DNA of 47,584 nt, taken from the NCBI GenBank assembly GCA_015680685.1, contig MNCI01029492.1, positions 861,731-909,314 on the forward strand, given 5' to 3'. The position numbers and the translations under genes are program-made. This DNA comes from Gnetum montanum (lineage: Eukaryota > Streptophyta > Gnetopsida > Gnetales > Gnetaceae). This document shows, one piece after another, positions 1 through 11,542 of the stretch. The stretch's first letter is position 1; the number at the start of each line of letters is the position of its first letter. The notes below the pieces were generated by a model. It worked only from the letters and a program-made list of their open reading frames with translations. It did not search any database and was not told where the DNA came from.

Positions 1-1810
1 AAGGTATGGGATTATTGACTTGAATGATACTAATGGTGAATGGGGTGACATGTGAATGGATCATCATTACAATACATGACACAATTAGTGTTCATGACAA
101 CAAGAGTGAACACTATACACATTTGACATCCAGCCTTATTTGGCAACTGAGAGAGAAGAGAGAGAGAAAGGAAGAAGTCTGTTGCTGCCGACTCCAAGAT
201 TGCACTTTTCATTGTCCATCCATAAGCGCATCATCAATCTTGTTCCTTACATAACTGCTCCAGCACCAATCGATTCCAAGTGTTTCCTCCAGATCCAATT
301 CATCATTGTATGATTGCCATCTGCACACACAACAGAATCTTATATTAGCAAGGGTAAATGAATCACAATGCAGTTAATACCTTGCCTCAGTGTAAGGTCC
401 ATTGGCTGAGTTGTGATATGGCTAATGTGGATTTGGAGATATAATACTGGTGACTACCCGAGGTGTAGGGGTTAAGAAAAAATCGGACCAGGACCCCCAT
501 GACTAAGAGCGAACCTTCGATAGTGAGATAATGGAAAAAGATAAGGAATAAGAAAGATAGAGAAAAAGAAACAATGGAAACACCAATAAAATAGATGTCA
601 AAGATGGAGATGAACAAAATAAATGGTGATTGCAAAAATGTTTAAGGGAAAGAAATTAATGGATGCACCAAATAGGAATGCTAGTGGGTCCTCCCCAAAG
701 TAGGCTCATGCCCTTAATGCCCTAACAATCCCATATTCAAAGAGTCTGTAGGCCCTAGAAATGTCATTTGGAAGCAACAATTAAAGTCTTAACCACAAGA
801 ATTTACTAAAAAGAAAATAATGCATCAACCAAGATATGGACTATTGATACAACCGACAATGAGGTGAGAAATGGAGAAAGAAGGATGGAAAGAAGAGAAT
901 GGAATGGAGTCTCGAGAGCAAGGTGGTGTACATCCCCTTGTGTGTTAATAGTTAATGTGACTTAGTAGATCTCATTCCAAATCTAGCCTCAAGCAATCCA
1001 CATTCAGTGACTTCACATTAATACACTTGGCCAATCCATCCACTTGAAGTAGCAAGAATGCTTCCACTAAAGAGTCACCACCATTCCGACGAAATGAAAA
1101 AGGAGAAAGTAGGAAGTGAGGAAGGGCCTTAGCTAGAGAAAACATTTTTATTTAGTTCCATAGCCAATGCTTGTAGCCAAAATGATTATTTTTTCTAAGG
1201 GGTGTGCTTTTAATTCTCACTATTTTTTTTTTTTGCGTGAGAACCATACCATGCAAAGACTTTATTATTTTTATTAGCTCAGCTTCCCAATAATGGAGCA
1301 ACATTGGAATGGTAAGGAAAACCCAAGAAGGAAACATCCAAGCACCCAAGAGAATGGCTAGCACAAATGCATCCAGTCCCCTTGAAGTCACACCCTTTTC
1401 AATCCTTGAGTCCTTCCTTAGTTTGAGAAATGCCCAGTCACCAATTCGTTGATAGTTCTTATTACTTAAGGAAAGGGGACTGTACAGTTCCAAGCCAAGA
1501 GAGACCATAGAAATTCATGGATGCATGGATGACGTGGACTCATTTCCTATTATATCAAAAGAACCATACCTTAGTATCAACATCATAACTCAAAGGTAAA
1601 AACCAAACATTAGCAATCAATAGAATACAGTTCATACCATCTTCAGAGCACTTATTAAGTGACAAACTTAACAAAACAAAATAAATAAACACACAAATAA
1701 ATGAAGAAGTATGAATGATGTTGCAAAACAAAAATAAGAAAAGTTAAAGAAATTTGTAAAACAAAAATGTGTAAGAAAAAACCTAAAAAGGAACTCAGGG
1801 CCTCAAATGA
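1..1810 (-). other. 3' non-coding spacer of element X
   Basis: No credible ORF. It aligns over its length, reverse-complemented, with P 11543-13193 plus 26073-26290 and partly with Y 17530-18930. It begins (minus sense) with a T-rich stretch after the pol stop. It then contains a conserved hairpin (1201-1250), a 14-base block identical in X, P and Y (GGGGAGGACCCACT in minus sense, near 690), and blocks matching the end of P's spacer near 400-480. Confidence 0.8.
1201..1250 (-). promoter_or_regulatory. Conserved spacer hairpin, X copy
   Basis: Plus-strand bases 1201-1206 (GGTGTG) can pair with 1245-1250 (CATACC, one G-T pair), and 1214-1220 (TTCTCAC) pairs perfectly with 1237-1243 (GTGAGAA). 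It lies about 560 nt downstream of the pol stop. The same fold occurs in P (12160-12206) and Y (18291-18355) with paired substitutions. Function is unknown; it could act in RNA processing, export or packaging, or only as a DNA hairpin. Confidence 0.6.
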
Positions 1811-1979
1811 TCAGCATAGGTGGCGATCTCCCCCATGACTGAGTTGGAAGGGGAAGATCCAAAATAATGAGTGAGGTCGTCCTCTCTCCGATGTGTAATG
1901 TGCATTAACCATTCTAGATTCATGGTAAGGTTTGGTCTATTGCACATTAACTAGTAATCTTTTATTGGAGCGTTTGTTT
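1811..1979 (-). pseudogene. Integrase C-terminal tail of element X fused to protease linker
   Basis: After an internal deletion the frame enters the end of pol. It corresponds to P about 11395-11542, includes the conserved tail ending in GGDRHLC and stops at TGA (1813-1811). The first codons past the junction hold a TAG at 1939-1937 where P has Gln. The catalytic integrase core is absent. The tail is in the same frame as the upstream protease segment, so the deletion of roughly 2.7 kb was frame-neutral. Confidence 0.75.
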
Positions 1980-2926
1980 GAAGTTTTTAGGAATTTCCAG
2001 CTTCCACCTATTGATGTTTTCAGGTTAAGGATTGGAAGTTGGCGACACTCTTGCTCCAGTGCATCTATGCTTTCGATGTGGGCACAATTCGTTCCTCCAA
2101 TTAGTTTCATGCATGTTGGTGAGTTGCTCTCTTGATTAGCTATCAACCACTGGGTGTTCTCTTGTTGTGTGGATGCTACATATAGGCACTTTTGTATGTT
2201 AGTTTCTTGGGCACACCAGTTGCTCGCAGGCAATGTTGAACATTCCTGTACGTCATCACACCCAGTATCACTGTATGTGATGCATGGAACTTTCTTCTTC
2301 TTAATCTTCCCAAAAGTGTTTTCCTTAGATATTTCCAGGGAAAGATCATGGATTCCTAGGCATACATTTATGGTACTTAGCCATGCCCTCCCCATTATTA
2401 TTGGGAAGTCCCCTTTGTCATTGTTTACTTGTATCACTAGGAAATCAGCTGGGTATGACCAACCACACACAGTGGTAACGATCTCCTTCACTAATCCCAA
2501 AGGAATAGTGATGGACTGGTTAGCCAGCTCTAAGCGAATATTTCTCTTCTTTAGTGGAGGCAGGTTCTAGGTTTTATACATCTCTTGTGATATTAAGTTA
2601 ACTCTAAAACCTGAGTCCAGAAGAGCTTTACATGGTTCATTCCCAGCGACTTGGAGATAAATTAAAGGACTTCTAGGATTAGAGAATTTCATAGGAAGGT
2701 GGCCCTCCTTAATCCAGTCAGTGACAGCATGTGTTAGCATAACCATGTGCGTTAAGCTTTGTTTTTGATTTGAAGGGATATCTGAAGCCTTATTTGATGG
2801 AGAAGCATTCGGAGGCTCAACTGCTTGTCGTTGTGAGAGCTTGGTTGGACTGTTGGATCTGAAGAAAGGTATTCTCTTTGTACGGCTGTCAGAACCAGTA
2901 GCGGGTTGAAGGTTTACAGGTCTCAT
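1980..2926 (-). pseudogene. Retroviral-type aspartic protease and linker, element X
   Basis: Pepsin-like protease of a gypsy polyprotein, which would cut Gag-Pol. The active-site triad reads Asp-Ser-Gly (near 2609-2617) in the context LLDSG..VNLIS. It is the only intact DSG in the window: P reads DSS and Y reads DSR. A hydrophobic GRAWLSTI segment follows, as expected for the second half of the fold. One TAG (2567-2569) interrupts the frame shortly after the active site. At the 3' end the linker that normally leads into RT is joined to the integrase tail instead. Frame is shared with the gag remnant upstream. Confidence 0.8.
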
Positions 2927-4638
2927 AGCATTGCGTTGCTATGGTTGAGTGGGAAGTTCCCCTTGCATTGCTGGAGTGGGTGGTAATGGAGCTATTGATG
3001 TGAGAGTTGTAGATGGATTTAGAGAATGGTATGTATGTGGTGTGTCTCTCCCAGGAGAAGGAGTCCTATAATACTCCTGAGCTTGGTAGTAATGTTGTGA
3101 TGTCACATGACCAATAGAGTCACATGGAGAGATTGGCTGCTGCACATAGTAGCCATATGGATCCGGTTGCCGGGAAGGGTATTGTTGCCGTGGTGGTGGC
3201 ATCCCCCATGACTGTGGGTATTTCCACTGCTGGTGCTGCTCATTAGGTTGTGGAAAAGTTTCACTTGGATAATACGTTAATGATGTGTGGAACTGCCTTA
3301 GGTTACCTTGGGGATAAGGTAACTGTCGGGGTGTTTTCCGTTTGTTAAGTCGTGGGTTAAGTGCATACACACCAGACTCTTGAAGATGTGAGATTACTAG
3401 GCAACATTCCTTAGGATGGTCATACTGGCATATCTCACATCCACTGTCATTGTCCATATCAATATTCACAACCTCTTCGATGATGGCCATTGTACCTTTA
3501 CCTTTGTTATGTGCATTATCCAAATCCCTCTTTTTCTTTTTATCATAATAACTACCTCGCTCCTTAAACTCCTCTACGATTTTGAGAACTTTTTCAAATC
3601 TACTATCTAAGGAGTCCCACATTTGGTCTACCTTCACTGACACTTTTTTTGTTAATTTTTGTAGTGGCAAGGTTTTCCTATGCACCATCTCTTCAAGTGG
3701 TGACTCTTCCTCCTCCTCACAGAATCTCACTCCCCTTTTTCGGAGGGAAGGATCACGGTCATTTCATTCATAGTATCTATGATGTCTACGCGGTTCCCTA
3801 CTCTCCCTTCTTCCATGACGTGATTCTCTAGAGTGCCCTCCTCCTCACTCTCAACTCTCTCATTGAGGTTTCTCACTCTATTTACCCTTATCCTCATAGT
3901 TAGGTTCCTTATGACTACATCCTGATACTGAAGGAGAAGGTGAATGTGATGATGAAGGTGAAGAAGAAGGAGAACCATTGCCATGACAATATTTCCTACC
4001 TTCTCTTTGGTGGTCCTAGCTCCGTTCGTGATAACGATCAAAATGCCTACCCTTATCATATGTTTGTGTTCCTTGGTTGAACACTTGGTGTTCGTGGGGA
4101 TCAAAACCAGGGTTGTGAATCGTGGAGTGAAGGTTTTGATACATCACCTCCTCACCATTGTTAGGAGGAGGAACATAATTTTATGGAGAACCTATTGAAA
4201 TAGGTTCACCACCTTCAATTACGCTTAAGACAGGTGGAGCATTATGGGGTCCTTTGCCCTTCAACAATGTATAGTATCTCTCCTATTGCAAGTCACTTTG
4301 ACGTTGCATTTCTGTGGGATGGTAATCCCTTATGTTAAAACCACATGCAATGTATTCTACCTATAACTGTGACATGCCTATTCATGCAAGAGCACGAAGG
4401 AGCATGTTAGGGACTGCTCGGTCTAGAGGCAACACTATGTTACCCTCCAAGTCTCTCCAACGCAGTTGTTCATCTTGATGGAGAATAAGGTAAAGTTAGG
4501 TACATATTCATCATGATGAATATATACCATACAGAATTGTTAAGGAACTGGTGGATCTGGGTTACTTGTGTTGTACCGCCGACTATCTCCAATGTTGTTC
4601 CTAGGCGGTCAAGTGCTTTTGTGCGAAGAAGAAGACAT
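2927..4638 (-). pseudogene. gag remnant of element X lacking the core domain
   Basis: The likely start is the ATG at 4638, about 130 nt after the primer-binding site, giving MSSSSHKS. Next come an Athila-like N-terminal motif with HHDEYVP, a Ser/His-rich and Arg-rich basic region (about 3770-4120), then an acidic EEEEE patch, a helical stretch, a zinc-knuckle-like CEICQYDHPKECC (about 3405-3445) and a Gln/Pro/Tyr-rich tail. The capsid-like core present in P (about 6230-6880) is missing: the Arg-rich region joins DRDPSLRKRG directly at about 3760. From the junction onward the frame matches protease, with TAG stops at 2939-2941 and 2567-2569. The first codons lie in another frame, so at least one frameshift occurred near the N-terminus. 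Confidence 0.75.
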
Positions 4639-4765
4639 TTTTTGTCTTGTTTGGTGTACTATTTACCGTTATCTTATTTTTCTTTTGATCAACCCCAAGG
4701 GTTCGTTCTAGCTTCCCAACAATATGGATCATCTCCTATGTTCTACGTAGCACACAAACAACTAA

Positions 4766-4783
4766 GCTCTGGCAACAGTGCCA
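4766..4783 (-). other. Primer-binding site of element X
   Basis: Minus-strand TGGCACTGTTGCCAGAGC starts one base after the 5' LTR. It resembles the tRNA-Asp-type site TGGCGCCGTTGCCGGGGA known from Athila/Tat retrotransposons. Most of the differences are G-to-A or C-to-T. Confidence 0.7.
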
Positions 4784-4784
4784 A

Positions 4785-5544
4785 TGATGAGTGGCGAGGT
4801 ACCCCTACACTCAACCATACGAATACGAGCGTCTCATGCACGATCCGGTCGAACTCCAAGGACTAAGTGCTTACGCGCCTTAATGGAACACTTAAGGTTA
4901 ATCAATCGATGTCTTCCCAAACTTACTTGTATTGTCACGATTGTATGATTAAGTAAGCCTGAGGTATATGATTTTTATATCTTTTATCTTTTTAATGCCT
5001 ATGCTAATAGGGAAAGGTGAAGAGAACTAAATGACTAGCTTTCATTAACTATTTACTAACTAAGTTCTAATTGTCCTAGCACCAATATCTGTTCCCACTT
5101 GCCGCACACACCCTGAACTAGTGCAACGCTACTAGGATTACCAAACACTACTTGTTACTGGGCTACCAAGCATTACACACGTGCTCGAAGTGATCATGCT
5201 GAATGCACTTAACTAGGAGAGTCAAGGGTTGAGAAAGATTAATTATCTATGGAAGCATTTAAACATTTAATAATAAATAATTCCTATTTAGATTAGTCCA
5301 CATGATGCAAGGTTTATCAGAAAGTTCATCTTTATTGCCTTACACAAATGTGTGCTTAGGTACAATTTGCTCAAATAAAGATCCATTCACTTTGAGACTC
5401 CTAATGCAGGCACATCGAAATTATTCTAACTCTGGAATGGTAAAACTGCTATAGTTTGGCTAAGGGACTAACTCTAGATGTCTAAAACATGGAAAGACAC
5501 CTCTTATTTATAGACATGGCAGTGGGCTGTATCGCGACTCATCA
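4785..5544 (-). repeat. 5' LTR of element X
   Basis: Ends are TGATGAGT...ACTCATCA on either strand. It is homologous to P's LTR (26360-27169) read in reverse. In minus sense it has a very short U3, a TATA box (5513-5501) and an AATAAA signal (5336-5331) about 170 nt later, the same spacing as in P, Y and Z. The palindromic block present in P's U3 is missing. Confidence 0.85.
5501..5513 (-). promoter_or_regulatory. TATA box in X LTR
   Basis: Minus-strand CTATAAATAAGAG. The same box sits at the equivalent place in the Y LTRs and, with small changes, in the P and Z LTRs, about 170-180 nt before AATAAA. Confidence 0.7.
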
Positions 5545-7740
5545 GAGGGTAACATAGTGTTGCCTTCAAACTGATCAGTTCCCAACATGCTCCTTCGTGC
5601 TCTCACACGAATAGGCATGCTACTTTTATATGCAAAATATGTTTCATGCAATCATGACTCAAGGTACTATCATACCACAGAAGTGCAACGTCAAAGGGAC
5701 TTGCAACAGGAGAGATACCATACATCCTTGAAGCGTAAATGGCCCCATGATTCTCCACACATTTTGAGCGAAATTGAGGATGGTGAACCTGCTTCAATAG
5801 GTTCCCCAAAAAATGATGTTCCTCCTCCTAACATTGGTCAGGAGGTGGTGTATCAAAACCTTCACTCCACTATTCACAACCCGGGTTCTGATACCCACGA
5901 ACATGTAGTGTTCAACAAGGGAACACGAACACATGATAAGGATGAACGTTCTAATCATGATCACGATCGAGGCCAAGACCACCAAAGAGAAGGTAGAAAC
6001 CACCATCATGGTGATGGTTCTCCTTCTTCTTTACCTTCATCATCATCCTCACCCTCTCTTTCAGTGTTCGGACGTAGTCATAAGGAAACCAATCATGAGG
6101 ATAAGGGAAAATGAAGTGAAAGACATCGACGAGACATTCGAGAATGAGGACAAGGGCACTTTAACAAATCAAGGCATAGAAGAAGGGAAAGTAGGGAATC
6201 GCGTAGACACCATAGACGCTATGAATGAGATGATCACAAAGAACCCCTACTAGCAACTAGAAACATGCTAGATATAACGGAGGCTATAAGAGTTCCAACA
6301 ATTCACCAAAAGGATAGTAGGATCAAGAGGTTAAACATGAGCAACATCCCACGATTTGAAAGGGGATACAACGTTGATCCTCAAAATCATTTACAAGCAA
6401 TCCACGATGCATGTGCCTTGCAAAAAATAGAAAACGAATGGCAAAAACAAAAGTTTTTCGCAAGGACACTAGTGAAAGAAGCTGAAAGCTGGTACCAGTC
6501 CTTAGAACTGGAATCCATTTGGAGGTGGAGTACAATGTTAGTACTATTCAATGATAAGTACCAAACGTACTCCCAAGTGTCTAACCTGCGAAAGCAAAAC
6601 CAAGGATGGAAGCAAGGAAATCATAAACCCTTGGATGCTGCCATGGGCCATTATTACACACTGTTACATCGTTGCCCTGGCCATGGTTATTCGCAGCGGG
6701 ATCAACTACATCATCTCATGGATGGACTTAGGCATGAAACAAGAAGAACCTTTAGGACATATGCCCAAGGAAGGTTATCAGAGCTTAGGTCTCATCAAAT
6801 TCATAGACTGCTAGAGCAAGTTTCCAAAGAAGAAGGTGAGCTACGAAAGAGAGAAAGTATGGAAGAATACAGCCGAGATCCTTCTTTCCGAAAAAGGGGA
6901 GTGAGATTTTATGAGGAGGAAGAAGAGTCACCACTCAAAGAAATGGTGAATAGAAAAACTTTGCCTCTCCAAAAGTTAACAATAGAAGTATCGGCAAAGG
7001 TAGACCAAATGTGGGACTCCCTGGATAGTAGGTTTGAAACTGTTCTCAAAATTGTAGAGGAGTCTAGGTAGCAAGGTAGTGACTGCGAAAAAAAGAAAAA
7101 GAGAGAAGTGGAAAATGCACGTAACAAGGGTAAGGGAAAAATGGCCATCACAGAAGAGGTTGTGGATTCAGACATAGACAATGATGGTGCATGTGAGATA
7201 TGCCAATACAACCATCCTAAGGGATGTTGCCTTGTGATCTCACATGTACAAGAGTCTGGGGTGTATGCACTCAACCCACGACTAAATAAATAGCAAGCAC
7301 CCCGACGGTTACCTTATCCCAAGGTAACCCAAGGCAGTTCTACCAACCTTCAACATATTATCCAAGTGGAATTCCACCACAACCCATTAAGCAACATCAA
7401 TAGTGGCAATACCCACAGTCATGGGGGATGCCACCACCAAGGCAACAATACCCCTATCGACAACCTGACCCATATGGCTACTACGTGTAGCATCCAATCT
7501 CTTCATGTGACTCTGTTAGTCATGTTACATCACAACATCACTACCAAGCCCATGATTATTATAGAACTCCTTCTCCTAGGGAAGATAACCCACAAATATA
7601 CCATCCTTCAAATCCATCCGCAACTCTCACACCAATAGCTCCATTACCACCTGCTCCAACAATGCAAGGGGAACTACCTACTCAACTACAACAACATAAT
7701 GCCACAAGGGCTATGAATCCTCAACCCACTATTGGTTCTG
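5545..7740 (+). pseudogene. gag of element P (capsid-like core and zinc knuckle)
   Basis: Gag builds the particle and binds element RNA. The N-terminal part (5587-6114) is rich in His, Ser and acidic residues. It is followed by an Arg-rich region (6115-6245) with TGA stops that look like former CGA Arg codons. The core (about 6265-6900) has the retrotransposon-gag pattern: a W-Y helix region (ESWYQSLE), LFNDKY and a LLHRCPGHGYSQ motif close to Athila Gag. An acidic patch and a helix follow, then a knuckle-like CEICQYNHPKGCC at 7192-7230 and the HVQESGVYALNPRL motif. The C-terminal region is Gln/Pro/Tyr-rich and shifts frame before the protease. Stops include TAG at 7069 and 7291. Confidence 0.85.
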
Positions 7741-8895
7741 ACAACGTATGAAGAAAAGACCTTTTTTTAGAACCAACAGTCCAACCAAGCCCTTACAACC
7801 ACAAGTGGTTGAACCTCTGAACGCCTCCCCATCAAATAAGGTTTCAGAGCTCCTTTCAAACCAAACATCGAGCTCAACGTATACGGTTATGTTAACACAT
7901 GTCATTACTAACTGGATCAAGGTTGGCCACCTTTCCAAGAAATTCTCTGATCCTAGAAACCCTCTAATCTATCTCCAAATCACTGGGAATGAGCCATGCA
8001 AATCTCTTCTAGATTCAAGTTCTGAAGTCAACTTAATATCGCAAGAAATGTACAAAGCCTAGAACCTACCTCCATTAAAGAAGAGCAATTTTTGCCTAGA
8101 GTTGGCTGACCAGTCCATCACTATTCCCTTGGGACTAGTGGAGGACATCGTCACCACTATGTGTGGGTGGTTGTACCCAACTGATTTCCTAGTGATACAA
8201 GTGAATCATAGTAAAGGGGACTTCCCAATAATAATGGGAAGGGCATGGCTAAGTACTATAGATGCATGCCTAGGAATCCACGATCTTTCCCTAGAAATAT
8301 CTAAGGAGAACACTTTTGGAAAGATCGAGAAGAAGAAGGTTTCATGCATTGCATACAGTGATACAGGGTGCAATTACGTGTAGAGATCATGGGTTGTGCA
8401 AAGTTTAGCATTGCCTAAATGCAACTGGTGTGCACAAGACATTAACATACAAAAGTGCCTATATGCAGCAGCCACACAACAAGAAGACACTCAATGGCTG
8501 ATAGCTGATCAAGAGAGCAATTCACTAACATGCATGGAACTAACTGAGAGAATAACTTGTGCTTACATCGAAAGCATCGACACACTAGAGCACTTCTGTT
8601 GCCAACTTCTAAGCCTTAACCTTGAAAACATCAACTGGGGAAAGTTGGAAATTCCTAAAAAATTCAAAAAAGAGCCCCTAGAATTGAAACCATTTCCCAC
8701 CAATCTGGAATATATGATTCTTAAAAATGGAAAACCAGTAATCATCAACGTAAGACTTGCTTCCAAACAAAAAGGAAGACTGTTGAAGGTAATAAAAAAG
8801 TGGTCAAAAACCTTTGCCTGGTCATATCCCAAATTAACTGGAATAGATCCTAGGATATGCCAGCATAGGATTTACATAGACCCCACCATGAAACG
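7741..8895 (+). pseudogene. Aspartic protease and linker, element P
   Basis: Protease segment of the polyprotein. The context LLDSSSEVNLIS shows the active-site DSG changed to DSS. The second half (8102-8383) has LADQSITIPLGLVED and the GRAWLSTID segment. A TAG at 8060-8062 and another after 8380 split it. The linker (8396-8899) has Trp and Cys residues as in X and Y and ends in RIYIDPTMK. Compared with Y, about 25 codons between this point and the RT are deleted, with a frame change. Confidence 0.8.
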
Positions 8896-9690
8896 TTGAA
8901 AACAACCGTAGAGGCTGGGTTCATATATCCCATTGCTGATAGCGAATGGGTTAGCCCTATGATAATCATGCCTAAAAAGGGAGGCAAATGGAGAGTGTGC
9001 ATAGATTTTAGGCTACTGAACATAGCAACATTGAAGTATCACTTTCCGTTGTCATTCATTGACCAAGTCTTAGACACCATAGCAGGGCATTGCTATTACA
9101 GTTTTCTGGATGGCTATAGTGGATACAACCAAATATAGATAGCCCCAAAAGACTAAGCCAAGACAACGTTCACCAATCCTTGGGGAATGTTTGCGTATAA
9201 ATAAATGTCATTTGGCTTGTGTAATGCTCTTTCCACGTTTCAACACCTAGTTCTAAGCATATTCCAACAGCAGATAGGGAACGGAGTGGAAGTCTTTATG
9301 GATAACTTCTCCACCTATGGAACAAGTTTTGATCAAGCCTTGTACTGATTAGAGCAAGTACTGAAAAGATGCGTAGAAACCCATTTAAGGCTCAACTGGT
9401 AGAAAATCCATTTAATGGTCCAAGAAGGCATAGTACTTGGGCATAAGGTTTCACATGCAGGAATAGAGGTAGACCCAAATAAAATTAGGATCATCCAAGG
9501 AATCACCCTTCAACTGGAAACTGTTAAAGACATTCGGTCATTCCTTGGACACACTGGCTACTATAGGAGATTCATTAAGAACTTCTCCAAGATTGCCAAA
9601 TCGTTGGTAGAGCTAGAAAAGAAGGATGTACCTTTTGAGTGGACCAGGGAATGTGTACGAGCATTCCAAACTCTGAAATAGAAGCTTTCA
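8896..9690 (+). pseudogene. Reverse transcriptase, element P
   Basis: Gypsy RT that would copy element RNA into DNA. Clear motifs are FIYPIADSEWVSP, KWRVCIDFRLLN, FPLSFIDQVLD, CYYSFLDGYSGYNQI, FGLCNA and the palm motif. The catalytic FMDD reads FMDN (near 9296-9307), which should abolish activity. Downstream GIVLGHKVS and IRSFLGHTGYYRRFI are typical of the connection region. Stops at about 9137, 9155, 9203, 9347, 9401 and 9679; the ones at 9155 and 9401 fall on codons also stopped in Y. Confidence 0.88.
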
Positions 9691-10290
9691 AAAACTCCCA
9701 TTCTACAAGCTCCTAACTGGTCTAGACCATTCCACATAATGACTGACGCATCCAATTATGCTTTAGAAGCCATACTTACATAGTTAGATGACCAAAAACA
9801 CCCTTACTACATCCACTGTGCAAGTAGAAGTATCGTTGGTGCACAACTTAACTACACAACTACAGAGAAAGAATTAATGGTTGTAGTGTTTACACTGGAT
9901 AAGTGTAAGCACTATGTGTTAGGTTACAAAGTATTCATCCACATGGATCATAGTGCAATCTGGTTCCTCATGAACAAGCCAATAGTTAGCCCTCGTATTA
10001 TACGATAGCTGGTAATCCTACAGGAGTTCGATCTAACAATGATCGATCGAAAAGGTATCGAGAACATAGTTGTAGATCATTTATCTCGGTTGCGTTGGGA
10101 CAACAAAGAGGATGAATATGTAATTTCTGATCATTTTCCTGATGAAGCCCTCTTTGCTCGTGTAGTGAATAACCAACCCACAGAGACGAACTGGTATAGT
10201 AACATTCTCACCTATCTCCTTACTCAACAACCACCACAGGAGCTAGACTTTATGAAGAAATAATAGTTTCTTCATAGAGCCAAGTACTTC
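9691..10290 (+). pseudogene. RNase H domain, element P
   Basis: RNase H removes the RNA strand during replication. Visible motifs are FHIMTDASNY (first acidic residue), the QLNYTTTEKE segment (second) and FIHMDHSAI (where H-N-D is usual). The linker to integrase begins at VDHLSRLRWD. Stops at about 9781 and 10006 interrupt it. It is closely parallel to Y 20206-20790. Confidence 0.8.
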
Positions 10291-11542
10291 ATGAAGATTA
10301 ATGGACAACTTTACAAAGTATGTCCTGATGGCTTGGTTCGATGGAGCGTGCCCGAGGTAGACCAACTCAGAGTTCTCCAAGATGCTCATGAGGGCCCTTG
10401 TGGGAGTCACTATGTAGGGAGACGAATGGCTATTAAGATCTTTCTTGTAGGATATTACTGGCCAACATTATTTTGGGATGCCCATCAATTTGTCCAATCT
10501 TGTGAGCGCTATCAACGTGATGGGGGAATGACTGCTAAAATGGAGGATCCGCAACAATGGATTCAACCGTTAGAACCCTTCGACATTTGGGTAATAGACT
10601 TTATGGGGGCCCATTACACCAATGTCCAATGAAAAAGCTTACATTGTAGTTGTTTTAGACTATCTAACAAAATGGGCTGAAGCAACTACTATTAAAGACT
10701 ACACATCATCTACATTTGCATGATTTGTGCAACAACAAATCATAAATAGGTTTGGTGTGCCACGTGCACTTATCTCAGATAATAGAACACACTTCACAGG
10801 TGCAACTTTTCAAAAGTTCATGCAATGCTTAGGAGTTGAACATAAATTGACTACACCTTATCACCCCCAAGCTAACGGACAAGTGGAGGTCACCAACAGG
10901 GAGATCACTAAAGTATTGACTAGGACTATAAGCAAGTATAGGTGAGACTGGACCACTAAACTGAATGATGCTCTTTGGGCATACTGCTCCACCTGGAAAC
11001 TCCTTATAGGTTACTCTCCCTATGAGTTAGTGTACGGAAAGCTTCCAACACTTCTGATTCAAACGGAGCTCTGTACACTATCAACGACTTGTGACCTCCA
11101 CCTCGATCTTGATCTAGCACAAAAACAAAGGTTGGCAACTTTAAACATGCTAGAAGAAAATTGATTAGCTGCCCTATCATCAAATGAGTTTCACAAGGCA
11201 TATAACAAGAAACATCATGACTTGAAGATTCGAAAGGTTAAGTATCAACCAAGAGATAAGGTTCTCTACTGGAACCCCACACATGTGTCACAACACACAA
11301 AATTTCAAACACTGTGGGAAGAACCTTACATTATTCATACAACCTTTCTTTCAGGGGCCATGACCATATACAAACCTAAGAGCCTTGATAAGATATTGTT
11401 AATCAATGTGCAACAAACCAAACCCTTCCATGAATTTAGAATGATCAATGTACATAATACCTCTAAGAAGGGACGACCCTGCTCACTATTTCGGATCTCC
11501 TCCTTCCAACTCAGTCATGGGAGAGATGGCCACCTTTGCTAA
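10291..11542 (+). pseudogene. Integrase, element P
   Basis: Would insert element DNA into the genome. The N-terminal zinc-binding part (HEGPCGSHYVG ... YYWP ... SCERY) has lost its last Cys (CERC type to CERY). The core has IDFMG with the first Asp, SDNRTHF with the second Asp but Gly changed to Arg, and HPQANGQVEVTNRE with the catalytic Glu kept. Frame changes near 10632 after the stop in the HYTNVQ segment. The C-terminal part (VLYWNPTHVSQ, LWEEPYII) is followed by a conserved tail ending in HLC and TAA at 11540. No chromodomain is seen. Confidence 0.85.

Larger units (their letters stand above)
1..5544 (-). mobile_element. Element X: Athila-like Ty3/gypsy deletion derivative, 3' LTR off-window
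   Basis: Reading right to left, X has a 5' LTR (5544 to 4785), a primer-binding site, gag and protease remnants, the integrase tail and a long non-coding 3' spacer running off the left edge. Positions 1-240 are the reverse complement of about 26080-26310 in element P, which lies shortly before P's polypurine tract. X's own tract and 3' LTR should therefore start about 60 bp beyond the left edge. Compared with P, two internal segments are missing: the gag core and nearly all of RT-RNaseH-integrase. The Athila-like assignment rests on gag, protease and pol-tail similarity to P and Y and on the primer-binding site. Confidence 0.85.

Noticed and set aside
4513-4866. Plus-strand 117-codon ORF at 4513
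   Set aside because: Antisense to X's gag start and spans its primer-binding site and LTR edge.
1-11542. X and P read as one giant inverted repeat or hairpin amplification
   Set aside because: X has its own LTR boundary and private deletions. A nested insertion explains the opposed orientation more simply.
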